Shown here: in pieces, positions 1-6,324 of the stretch | Position numbering within the stretch: the first letter of the stretch is position 1 | Layout: every line of letters begins with the position of its first letter | Assembly (NCBI GenBank): GCA_017452335.1 | Contig: JAFTMP010000070.1 | Coordinates: 1-6,863, forward strand | Origin: Clostridia bacterium | GTDB taxonomy: Bacteria; Bacillota; Clostridia; Oscillospirales; CAG-272 | DNA: 6,863 nt | Reading direction: 5' to 3' | Position numbers and translations under genes: made by a program | Notes under the pieces: model-generated | The model's input: the letters and a program-made list of their open reading frames with translations, nothing else | Databases searched by the model: none | Told to the model about the DNA's origin: nothing

Positions 1-57
1 GTTCTTAGCGGCAGTATAGAGCATCAATATCTCCTTGATTATCGTTCCACCAAGCTA
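1..57 (-). other. Second disruption: TAG beside an A5 run inside a leucine-rich unit, then left edge
   Basis: The frame reads GTG TTA TAT AAG AAA AAG TAG. BspA-type units normally continue after GVLY with a short insert and then a motif like LYPAAK. Frame 0 after TAG gives LGGTIIKEILMLYTAAKN, whose end resembles that motif. Adding one A to the A5 run instead gives VAWWNDNQGDIDALYCR and then TAA at 5-7, which looks more like real protein in its middle. Either a nonsense change or a small indel has broken the gene here; too little sequence remains to decide. Confidence 0.5.
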
Positions 58-1086
58 CTTTTTCTTATATAACACCCCTTCAAGAGATGCGTACTGCTCG
101 TTTTTCTCGGATACGTTCACAGCCGTCAGGAACTCTGCCTGCTTAAAGCTGTCGTCCCAGATACCGGGTACATTGGCACTTTCACCGTAGCCGATAAACT
201 GTCCCAGTGTGACAGAGGTCACATCACTGTCAAAGAAGGCGTAGCGGTCCAGTCCCACCACCATATAAACCTTCTTGTCGATCATGACGAAATCCGCACC
301 CGTGATGGCACCGCTTCCGCTATAGCCTGTGCAGGAAGCGTTCACCTCGCTGTCAGCGGTGGTGGAGATCTTATTGCCCACGATGGCAGTACGATCCTCC
401 TCGTCCGTCACGGTATAGTTGATGCCGTAGCCGTCCACACCGTACTTGCCTGCTTTTTTATATTCGGTATTGCGATAGCTGAATACGTTAAAGCCCTGCC
501 AGCTCTCGCTCCATCCTGTAGCGGTGTCGCTATGTACAACCAACAGATCAGAGCAAACTCCCTTGAAGGCATCAAAGCCTACCGATGCGGGCACAGAGCC
601 AGCAAAATAGAGTGCTTCAAGAGAAGTGCATCCGTTAAATGCGCGATCGCCGATGGTCTGCACAGTTCCCGTGAAGGTGATCGTTTCAAGAGCGGTGCAT
701 CCCGAGAATGCCGAGCCGCCAATTGTGGTCACGCTCTCGCCGATGATTACTTCTTCCAGTGTACTCTGTGCAAAGGCACCCTGCCCAATAGCAGTTACAC
801 TGCACTCGGTATTCATATACAGCACCTTGGAAGGAACTGTCAAGCCGGTCAGCGCAATGCTTTCGCTTGCATTATACTTTACCAGTGTTGCCGTTGCGCC
901 GTCGGTGTCGCAAAGATAGCGGTTTCCTTGATAGTCATAGCCGTTTTCATCAAGGTATACCACGTCGGCACAGCCGTAAGCAAACCACTGTACGTAATTT
1001 TCCCAATTGGTATAGCGGGTGGTGATATAGTTACCGTTTTTCCAGCCGCCGATATTTTTCCATGCCGCTTCGTTGTTATAATAGAA
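55..1086 (-). CDS. Same-frame continuation of the BspA-like protein after the internal TGA (343 codons, disrupted)
   Basis: This stretch is in the same frame as the 944-aa upstream part and stays open from the codon after TGA to TAG at 55-57. It begins FYYNNEAAWKNIGGW and continues with tryptophan-rich sequence (NWENYVQWFAYGCADV). A block of BspA-type leucine-rich units follows (SVTAIGQGAFAQSTLEEVII, SVTTIGGSAFSGCTALETIT, TVQTIGDRAFNGCTSLEALY), closed by a cap, SDLLVVHSDTATGWSESWQG, typical of such blocks. A new domain then opens with YGINYTVTDEEDRTAIVG and reaches EGVLYKKK. The first usable start codon is GTG 963, but it lies inside the continuous domain sequence with no ribosome-binding site in front, so an independent gene is unlikely. 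The true C-terminus is not in the window. I read this as the C-terminal part of one gene split by nonsense mutation, recoding or sequence error. The protein family is clear; whether this part is ever made is not. Confidence 0.75.
   Translation of the reverse strand, partial: FYYNNEAAWKNIGGWKNGNYITTRYTNWENYVQWFAYGCADVVYLDENGYDYQGNRYLCDTDGATATLVKYNASESIALTGLTVPSKVLYMNTECSVTAIGQGAFAQSTLEEVIIGESVTTIGGSAFSGCTALETITFTGTVQTIGDRAFNGCTSLEALYFAGSVPASVGFDAFKGVCSDLLVVHSDTATGWSESWQGFNVFSYRNTEYKKAGKYGVDGYGINYTVTDEEDRTAIVGNKISTTADSEVNASCTGYSGSGAITGADFVMIDKKVYMVVGLDRYAFFDSDVTSVTLGQFIGYGESANVPGIWDDSFKQAEFLTAVNVSEKNEQYASLEGVLYKKK
565..801 (-). repeat. BspA-type leucine-rich repeat block 2 (downstream of the TGA)
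   Basis: About four units with the same AF..C..L..I pattern as block 1: IGQGAFAQSTLEEVII, IGGSAFSGCTALETIT, IGDRAFNGCTSLEALY and VGFDAF. A C-terminal cap rich in Trp follows (GWSESWQGFNV). The match to block 1 is the main reason for treating the sequence after the TGA as the same protein. Confidence 0.9.
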
Positions 1087-1089
1087 TCA
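1087..1089 (-). other. In-frame TGA interrupting the BspA-like gene
   Basis: On the minus strand the codons read GAA ATT TGA TTC TAT TAT AAC, giving SNEI-stop-FYYN. Coding signals on both sides are in the same register (distance from ATG 3921 is a whole number of codons), so no frameshift is needed. Shifting either way gives a rapid stop or unrelated sequence. TGA ends both the sigma and the anti-sigma gene here, so it is a normal stop in this genome. Confidence 0.85.
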
Positions 1090-3921
1090 AATTTCGTTGC
1101 TGTTGGCAACAGCCGTTTCATAACGGGTTCTGTAGCGGTAAAGCGTTACGCTTTCCACCGTTTCACTGCTCTGCAGCCACCAGGTATGTCCGTCGGGACC
1201 CTGGTATGCCTGTGCACCGTCCACTTCACCAAGGGCGGTATAAGGCTCGATGCTTTGAGAAGTAAACAGTGTGCCCTGCTCGGTAGAGCTGTGATGTGTT
1301 TCACCGTCCAGCACATACTCATAGCGGTAATAGTGATACAGTGTTACATCGTTTACCGTCTTGGTCTCGGTTTCTACCAACTCGGAATCGTCTTCCGAAA
1401 GCGCCGCGGGTTCAATAGACTCGGAAGCATTCACCGCTTCGGTGGTCCAAGTGCCCCAATCGCTGTAGGTATACTGCTTTGCCCGATCAAAGGCATCTGC
1501 CGCAATGGTGGGCATGCCGCCCGAGAAGAAGACCCAACGCAGATCGTAGCAGTCGGCAAGGGCTCTTGCGCCGATAGACGTTACGCTTCTGCCAAGGCTG
1601 ATCTTTTCAAGGGCGGAGCATCCGTCAAAGGCACCGTTGCCCAGCGTCTGCACGCCGTTACCAATGATCGCGCCGGTCAGCGCAGTACAGTTTGCAAAGG
1701 CACGCTCGCCAATGGACACCATGCCCATAGGGATCACCAGAGAAGAAAGGGAGGTACAATGCTCAAAGGCACTCTTTCCGATAGAAAGAATGTTGTTATT
1801 CAATTCTAACGTCTTGATGGCATGGCAATCCTTAAAGGCGCCCTCTGCCACCGATACCACCTTATAGGGGATACCGTTAAAATACACCACTGCAGGAATC
1901 TTGAGCTCCGAAAGGTCGGTACCGTCCAGATATCCGCTGACATTTACGGTGTAATCATCGTTGACGGTATAAGTAAGTCCCGTGCAGTCAAAGTACACAC
2001 CATCTGCATACTCCAGATTGATAATATACTTCACGTATCTGCGGATATTGCTGTTGAACGCAGATTCTGTGATCTCTGTAGCAGAGCTGCGCTCCTCTAC
2101 CAGACGAAGCGAAGACATTCTGGAACGGTAGCGGTATTCCACATGGGTCACCGCAGGAACGGTGGTGGTAGATGCCAGCCAGTGCAGGTAACCCTTACAG
2201 CCCGATGCACCGGTGGAGGGCTTATACGCCTTGTGACCGTCATAGCTCTTATAGTAGGTATACGGTGTGGTGCTGCTGCAAGAATGCTTGGTTCCGCCCA
2301 TGCTGGAGCTGTAGGTATAGTAATATGCCCGGGCAGAGCTGTTCCAATACTTATAATAGTAATAGTTGTAGACTTTATATGCCGCTTTATCGGTAACAGT
2401 CTTAGTCTCCACTTCTCTGTAGTCGTTTGCCGTGACCTTGGTGGTAGACCAAGCGCTCCATGCGCCAAAATCATTATCCGTGGAGGGCGCAAGCAGTTCA
2501 AAAACCGCGGTATTTCCCGTTTCGTTATCTACGTAATGATAGAACGTGGAAACTTCTCTATCCCTGTAGCGGTATTCCACTCTGCTCTGCTCCGGAACGG
2601 AAACGGAGGATTCCAGCCAGTACATCAAGCCGGTGGGGGCTCTGTACGCCTTGTGTCCGTCATAGGTCTTATAGTAAGGCAGAGCGGTCGTGCTTTGGTA
2701 GGTATATTTCTTACCGCCGTTTGCCAACGCATAGCTTGCACTGTAGGTAGAGTAATATGCTCCGGCAGAGCTGTTCCAGTACTTATAATAGTAGTAGTTA
2801 TACTGCTTATACGCCGCACGCTCCACCACTACTCTTGTTTCCACCTGGCGGGCATCGCTTTCCGATACCGCAGTGGTAGACCAATCGCTCCAAGCACCAA
2901 ATTCACCGTAATTGGTTTTGGTTTCCTTGTAGGTATAGCCGTCAATTGCAGGAGGAACGGTCTCGCAAACGATCTCCTCAGTGTAAGTATAGTCCCATCT
3001 GTTGTCGCGGATCTCCGCGCCCACGGGCATATCCTCATAAAGGGTCCACTGGGAAAGACCGTTTTCGCTATAGTCGTCCTTATAGTATCTGACCCACTCT
3101 TGAATGTTGCTGATGCCCTCAGACTCGGGAACTGCCTCGTCCGATTCCATCTGCTCGCTCTTTTCGTGGCGGTACATTCTCACGTAATCGCTATAATGGC
3201 AGGTATAATACTCAAAACGATACCAATAATAGGATCCCTGCGAAGAAGCATTTCCCGTCCGTCCGGTCTGCCAATACAGCGTCTCTTCATCACTTCCGCT
3301 GTACTTGGGGTAGTTCACCGAGCTGGTAAACGCACCGAACTGATCGTACAGATAGCCGGTCTCTTCATCCTGACCGGAGGTAGCGCTGATGATTCGGTCA
3401 TTGGCATCGGCATCGGTTGCATACATCCAGTGCCAATACACATACCCAGCCTTTACATTGGAGGTCACCCGTCTGGTATTTTGCGTTTCATAATCGCTAT
3501 AGGGCTGCTCCTTTGCAAAGGAGGTATAAATCTCGTTACCCTCGTCAAAGCCTTCGGGGAAGCTTGCCCAGTTGCCCGATCCGCTTCCGCTCTGACTCCA
3601 ATAAGAGTCCACGCAAACATACCCCTCCAGCTCCGCTTCCGTGGATTCGGTCACGGTGGTCAGGGTGTACGTCCACTTTCGATCAGCGATCACCGCACCG
3701 GCAGGAACCTGGGAAGGATGCACCCATGCCGAAAGCGTGTTGTCACTGTAGTCCCCTGCTTGATCCGTTCCCTCTTGGGGATCGGTGGTGATGGTGACGG
3801 CTTCATTGGGTGTCGTCCCCGAAGCGTCATCTGTTCCCGAAAAGATGTTCATGGGAAGCACTCCCAAGAGCATCACTGCCGTCATGATTGCAGACAGCAC
3901 TCGAATACTTAAAGATTTCAT
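1087..3921 (-). CDS. Secreted BspA-like leucine-rich-repeat surface protein with Tyr/Trp-rich modules (N-terminal 944 aa, ends at in-frame TGA)
   Basis: Start chosen at ATG 3921, where MKSLSIRVLSAIMTAVMLLG forms a clear export signal (about residues 1-29) and AAGGTAGG lies 7 bases upstream. Upstream in-frame starts are possible, notably ATG 3999 behind an AAGGG, but would bury the signal. A Ser/Thr/Asp-rich linker follows. Residues about 67-250 hold a divergent Tyr/Trp-rich region (VPAGAVIADRKWTYT, GYVYWHWMY, YYWYRFEYYTCHYSDYV). The motif MPVGAEIRDNRWDYTYT near 299-313 repeats the earlier one. Two close tandem modules span 341-453 and 485-599. BspA-type leucine-rich repeats occupy about 689-811 (units like VSIGERAFANCTALTGAIIG). 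A third, divergent module covers 819-931. Such repeats are known in cell-surface proteins of Clostridia, where a role in adhesion is usually presumed; binding partner unknown. The 944-aa product lacks any anchor and ends abruptly at TGA, with the frame continuing beyond. It has its own promoter and follows a terminator. Confidence 0.88.
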   Translation of the reverse strand: MKSLSIRVLSAIMTAVMLLGVLPMNIFSGTDDASGTTPNEAVTITTDPQEGTDQAGDYSDNTLSAWVHPSQVPAGAVIADRKWTYTLTTVTESTEAELEGYVCVDSYWSQSGSGSGNWASFPEGFDEGNEIYTSFAKEQPYSDYETQNTRRVTSNVKAGYVYWHWMYATDADANDRIISATSGQDEETGYLYDQFGAFTSSVNYPKYSGSDEETLYWQTGRTGNASSQGSYYWYRFEYYTCHYSDYVRMYRHEKSEQMESDEAVPESEGISNIQEWVRYYKDDYSENGLSQWTLYEDMPVGAEIRDNRWDYTYTEEIVCETVPPAIDGYTYKETKTNYGEFGAWSDWSTTAVSESDARQVETRVVVERAAYKQYNYYYYKYWNSSAGAYYSTYSASYALANGGKKYTYQSTTALPYYKTYDGHKAYRAPTGLMYWLESSVSVPEQSRVEYRYRDREVSTFYHYVDNETGNTAVFELLAPSTDNDFGAWSAWSTTKVTANDYREVETKTVTDKAAYKVYNYYYYKYWNSSARAYYYTYSSSMGGTKHSCSSTTPYTYYKSYDGHKAYKPSTGASGCKGYLHWLASTTTVPAVTHVEYRYRSRMSSLRLVEERSSATEITESAFNSNIRRYVKYIINLEYADGVYFDCTGLTYTVNDDYTVNVSGYLDGTDLSELKIPAVVYFNGIPYKVVSVAEGAFKDCHAIKTLELNNNILSIGKSAFEHCTSLSSLVIPMGMVSIGERAFANCTALTGAIIGNGVQTLGNGAFDGCSALEKISLGRSVTSIGARALADCYDLRWVFFSGGMPTIAADAFDRAKQYTYSDWGTWTTEAVNASESIEPAALSEDDSELVETETKTVNDVTLYHYYRYEYVLDGETHHSSTEQGTLFTSQSIEPYTALGEVDGAQAYQGPDGHTWWLQSSETVESVTLYRYRTRYETAVANSNEI
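1129..1467 (-). repeat. Divergent third module C after the first leucine-rich block
   Basis: Residues 819-931. YSDWGTWTTEAV corresponds to FGAWSDWSTTAV, VETETKTV to the VETR segment, LYHYYRYEYV to the tyrosine cluster, GAQAYQGPDGHTWWLQSS to GHKAYRAPTG..YWLESS, and LYRYR to VEYRYR. Length (113 aa) matches module A, but identity is low and the WNSSA core is missing. It shows that the module recurs on both sides of the leucine-rich block. Confidence 0.7.
1489..1857 (-). repeat. BspA-type leucine-rich repeat block 1
   Basis: Residues about 689-811 contain five to six units of roughly 23 residues on the pattern V.SIG..AF..C..L..I.I. Examples are ILSIGKSAFEHCTSLSSLVI, VSIGERAFANCTALTGAIIG, VQTLGNGAFDGCSALEKISL and VTSIGARALADCYDLRWVFF. 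A leading strand region (LTYTVNDDYTVNVSGYLDG, then LKIPAVVYFNGIPYKVVSV) precedes it, as usual for these blocks. Confidence 0.9.
2125..2469 (-). repeat. Tyr-rich module B (115 aa), tandem copy of module A
   Basis: Residues 485-599. FGAWSAWSTTKV, VETK, NYYYYKYWNSSA, YYKSYDGHKAYKPSTG, HWLAS and VEYRYR line up with module A in the same order. It carries about six extra residues after PSTG and lacks four in the middle, giving a net two-residue length difference. A 31-residue linker containing FYHYVDNETGNT separates the modules. Confidence 0.85.
2563..2901 (-). repeat. Tyr-rich module A (113 aa) of the BspA-like protein
   Basis: Residues 341-453. It opens with FGAWSDWSTTAV, passes through VETR, NYYYYKYWNSSA, YYKTYDGHKAYRAPTG and YWLESS, and closes with VEYRYR. 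It is a direct tandem relative of module B, with starts 432 bp apart. The similarity is also clear in the DNA, for example around the NYYYYKYWNSSA and YDGHKAY codons, so the duplication is fairly recent or kept similar. It has four residues (YALA region) that module B lacks. Confidence 0.85.
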
Positions 3922-4038
3922 AGTCAACCTACCTTGTCTTTGCTTTTTGTGCGTGCATCCGACGGGGCTTTTAACATGTGTTTTACAGAGAAAACGCATT
4001 CCAACCAACCCTTCAAAGAACGCACACACCGCAAGGTT

Positions 4039-4067
4039 ATTTTATCATAAAGCGCCTCAATATTCAA
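4039..4067 (-). promoter_or_regulatory. Sigma-A-type promoter of the BspA-like gene
   Basis: Minus strand: -35 TTGAAT (4062-4067), a 17-bp spacer, and -10 TAAAAT (4039-4044) preceded by TGA, an extended -10. A T7A6 tract at 4072-4084 sits where an UP element would. Transcription would start near 4032, leaving a leader of about 110 nt before ATG 3921. In that leader 4020-4026 (TGTGCGT) can pair with 3948-3954 (ACGCACA), a 7-bp long-range stem of uncertain meaning. I recognise no riboswitch. The rest of the 3922-4179 gap holds only the terminator and AT-rich DNA. Confidence 0.75.
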
Positions 4068-4121
4068 CGGCTTTTTTAAAAAAAGAAAAGAATTTTTTCA
4101 CATTTTGTTTATATTTGGAGC

Positions 4122-4161
4122 AAAAAATCGCCCCGCCGTTACAGCTTCGCGTAACGGCGGG
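4122..4161 (-). terminator. Intrinsic terminator after the sigma/anti-sigma operon
   Basis: Minus strand: a perfect 11-bp stem CCCGCCGTTAC / GTAACGGCGGG (4151-4161 with 4132-4142), an 8-nt loop GCGAAGCT, a GCGA spacer and then T6 (4122-4127). It begins 18 bases beyond the TGA of the anti-sigma gene and separates that operon from the BspA-like gene's promoter. Confidence 0.92.
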
Positions 4162-4179
4162 ACGCGCTCCAATGTATAT

Positions 4180-5703
4180 TCATGAATTCTCACGTATCTC
4201 GATGCCTTTGATAAACGCTTCGGCAGTCATCTCTGTATTATTCCACGGCAGATCTCCCAAAAGCGGGGAGCCCGCCAATAGGATCTTACAGTGAATCTTT
4301 CTGCCATTTTCGCCGTCAATCATAAAATAGACGTATAGCAAAGATTCTCTTTGCGAAATGCTGATCTCTTGACGATAATAGTAAGTGATGCCGTTATGAA
4401 CAAGAACTTGATCATAATTCTCTTTGCTGTCGGTAACATTCATTGTAACTGTACAGTAATAGGCACCGCCCGATCCATACACAAAGACGGTGCGCCCTTC
4501 CCAATTGCGATAGTCCTTGATACGCTCAAAGCTATACAGCTTGAAATGCGGATTATAAGGATCCTTTACCTCGGGCAAAACGGTGGGCACCGGATATCGA
4601 ATCCCTGCAGGAACATCTTCAAGGGAATCATAATAGTCGATGATAGGGGAAATATAATCGCTATCATTGATGTTGGACACGTTCAAATACAGCATTCGCT
4701 TATGTTCTTCTTCACTACCGTTATAATACACAGGCATTTCCAGGCGAACCCACTCGCCTTTTTTTAGAGCATCCTTTTTGAAAACAAGACGCAAATACTG
4801 CGTGATCTCGGGACGCTGTGCGGAAGAAAGGTCAAGCAGATAATAGGATTTGCCTCCAATCATTTCTTTGGGCAGTGCTTTTCCTTCGTAGATTACCTTT
4901 TCAAGGGGAAAGTTGGTACAGTTAAAATAGAGCTTTTCAAAACCGGTATAGGTATAGCTACGATCTGTCAGCTTGCCCACCTCCATTGTAAAGGCGGGTC
5001 TTCCCTGCTCATCTTCTCCGTGGGTATAGGCAATGGAAGCGCCAAGATAGTCCTCCTCGATCACCTCATCATCTGCTCCGTATTCAAGCAAATAAAAGGG
5101 GGATAGGCGCATTTTGTAGGGTGTGCCATAGCCTGCCGCGGCAAGATCGCTAAAGTCGATCACAATTTCGTATTTTCCCTTCATACGAGGGATGCTGCTG
5201 CGCTTCTTGCCGTTTATCAAAATAGTCACACCGTCGGAAATGGAATTCTCACACAGCAGCCGCACAAGGGGAGAAGTGGAAAACAGTACCCGATCTCCAC
5301 CGTATGCGGTGGGTGTGCCCCTTTTGTCATGGTTCAAAGAGAACGCCAGATGAATATCCATTTTCTTAAAGGAGGTCTTTTCAAGGATCAGCGTCAGGGT
5401 ATTTTCTCCCTCTGCCTTATAATATAGGGTTCCATGCTTTATAGTCTGCGTCGAATCAATGCCCTTGGGTGGTGCAGAGGTCATCGCCGCACCCAAAACA
5501 AAGCCCATTCTGAAGGGATCTGCCAAATTCAAGGTTCTGGCAACTGCCGCCACACCCAAAAGCATAGACACTACAAGGGTCAATGCCACTACAGCGCAAA
5601 GTCCGCCTACAATAAAAGGCTTTTTGCTTCTTTTCTTCTCACTTTCAAAAAGGAAACGACTGTCCACGCCGCCGAGGGCTTCATATAATTGCTCTGCCTT
5701 CAT
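4180..5703 (-). CDS. Single-pass membrane protein, probable anti-sigma factor with large ectodomain
   Basis: 507 aa. ATG 5703 overlaps the sigma factor stop as ATGA and has AAGGAGGG six bases upstream, so translation is probably coupled. Residues 1-28 are a short charged cytoplasmic segment (MKAEQLYEALGGVDSRFLFE, then KKRSKK). One membrane helix spans about 29-54 (PFIVGGLCAVVALTLVVSML). The remaining 450 or so residues would lie outside the cell: mostly beta-type sequence rich in Tyr, with no motif I can name. The short N-terminal MKAEQLYEALG..D segment before a single helix is a form seen in Clostridial proteins encoded next to ECF sigma factors. By position it is the likely anti-sigma factor, holding the sigma at the membrane until an outside signal. 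I see no HxxxCxxC zinc-binding anti-sigma motif. The function is inferred from topology and operon; another sensor or lipid-envelope role cannot be excluded. Confidence 0.85.
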   Translation of the reverse strand: MKAEQLYEALGGVDSRFLFESEKKRSKKPFIVGGLCAVVALTLVVSMLLGVAAVARTLNLADPFRMGFVLGAAMTSAPPKGIDSTQTIKHGTLYYKAEGENTLTLILEKTSFKKMDIHLAFSLNHDKRGTPTAYGGDRVLFSTSPLVRLLCENSISDGVTILINGKKRSSIPRMKGKYEIVIDFSDLAAAGYGTPYKMRLSPFYLLEYGADDEVIEEDYLGASIAYTHGEDEQGRPAFTMEVGKLTDRSYTYTGFEKLYFNCTNFPLEKVIYEGKALPKEMIGGKSYYLLDLSSAQRPEITQYLRLVFKKDALKKGEWVRLEMPVYYNGSEEEHKRMLYLNVSNINDSDYISPIIDYYDSLEDVPAGIRYPVPTVLPEVKDPYNPHFKLYSFERIKDYRNWEGRTVFVYGSGGAYYCTVTMNVTDSKENYDQVLVHNGITYYYRQEISISQRESLLYVYFMIDGENGRKIHCKILLAGSPLLGDLPWNNTEMTAEAFIKGIEIRENS

Positions 5704-6257
5704 TTGTAGCCCTCCTTTTCAAGAAACAGCTTCAATTTCGCCCGCGTCCTTGAAAGGATCAGACGAACATTGGCTTCTTTTAGGCGGTAGCGGCGGGCAA
5801 TTGCAGGAAAGGGCTCAGTGAAAAAATAGCGCCGCAAAAAGATAGAGCGCTCTCTTTGGGGTAAAGAGGCTAAAAAGCGGTTGAGTGCCTTTTGAAGCGC
5901 TCGTGCCTGCACCTCTTCCTCCACCAGACCCTGTGCAGGTAAACACTCTGAAAGCTCCTCGATGGCAAGGGGCAACTCGCCTGCCCCCCGTTTCACGCTG
6001 TCCTGCGCCTTGCGCTTATTAAAGGACAGATTGCGGGTGATCTTTGCAAAAAAGAGCTTTAAATAGCTTGGTCTTTGCGGGGGCATGCTCTGCCAGCCCT
6101 TCAACCAGGTATCATTGACGCATTCCTCGGCGTCCTCGGGGGAAAAGAGAATGTTTTGCGCAACAGCAAAGCAGTATTTTCCATATTTCAAGCTGCTCTC
6201 GGAAATTGCCCGCTCGTCTCTTGCAAAATACAGTTCGATGATCTTATAATCTTCCAT
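5700..6257 (-). CDS. ECF-type RNA polymerase sigma factor (sigma-70 family)
   Basis: 185 aa, normal for the family. Region 2 lies at about residues 5-85 and includes the core-binding and -10 recognition segment SPEDAEECVNDTWLKGW followed by KITRNLSFNKRK. A linker of about 35 residues follows. Region 4 at about 122-178 has LASLPQRERSIFLRRYFF and a helix-turn-helix, FPAIARRYRLKEANVRLILS, for -35 contact. Start set at ATG 6257 because AAGGAGGGG lies just upstream; the frame is open 11 codons further, but that would run across this ribosome-binding site. It directs RNA polymerase to a small set of promoters, usually after an envelope or surface signal. It is the first gene of a two-gene operon, with the membrane protein downstream as its probable regulator. 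Target promoters cannot be read from the window. Confidence 0.93.
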   Translation of the reverse strand: MEDYKIIELYFARDERAISESSLKYGKYCFAVAQNILFSPEDAEECVNDTWLKGWQSMPPQRPSYLKLFFAKITRNLSFNKRKAQDSVKRGAGELPLAIEELSECLPAQGLVEEEVQARALQKALNRFLASLPQRERSIFLRRYFFTEPFPAIARRYRLKEANVRLILSRTRAKLKLFLEKEGYK

Positions 6258-6299
6258 AATCTCCCCTCCTTTCACCCTATAAGACAACAACTTCTAAAA

Positions 6300-6308
6300 A
6301 TTGTATCA
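6300..6308 (-). promoter_or_regulatory. Candidate extended -10 promoter for the sigma operon
   Basis: In the 67-bp gap before the sigma gene the minus strand reads TGA TACAAT, an extended -10 (TGn plus TACAAT at 6300-6305), about 43 bases before ATG 6257. At 17 bp upstream only a poor -35 (GTAAGT, 6323-6328) overlaps the stop of the ATPase gene. No AAC-type ECF -35 is evident, so self-activation is not supported here. The T7 run after the ATPase stop has no GC stem, so no clear terminator separates the ATPase gene from the operon. Confidence 0.5.
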
Positions 6309-6324
6309 TCAATTTTAAAAAAAC

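Noticed and set aside
55..963. Independent gene starting at GTG 963
   Set aside because: There is no ribosome-binding site or promoter before it, and the same frame with protein-like, Trp-rich sequence continues upstream to the TGA.
1040..1089. TGA read as selenocysteine
   Set aside because: No convincing SECIS-type hairpin lies just downstream, the protein is an extracellular repeat protein with no redox motif at the site, and a second disruption exists further on.
2125..2901. CRISPR or non-coding tandem array
   Set aside because: The repeats are long, imperfect and in frame, and they translate to matching protein modules.
532..3912. Two very long plus-strand open frames (425 and 696 codons)
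   Set aside because: They lie in exact codon register opposite the BspA-like gene. Their translations show no domain pattern, and their openness follows from the lack of TTA, CTA and TCA codons in the sense gene.
3922..4029. Longer N-terminus of the BspA-like protein from 4029 (GTG) or 3999 (ATG)
   Set aside because: The GTG lies almost at the predicted transcript start, and both would place 26-36 residues in front of a standard signal peptide. ATG 3999 has an AAGGG upstream, so it is only disfavoured, not excluded.
1087..6257. Altered genetic code with TGA as a sense codon
   Set aside because: TGA ends the sigma gene (in an ATGA overlap with the next start) and the anti-sigma gene just before a terminator, and Trp is encoded by TGG throughout.
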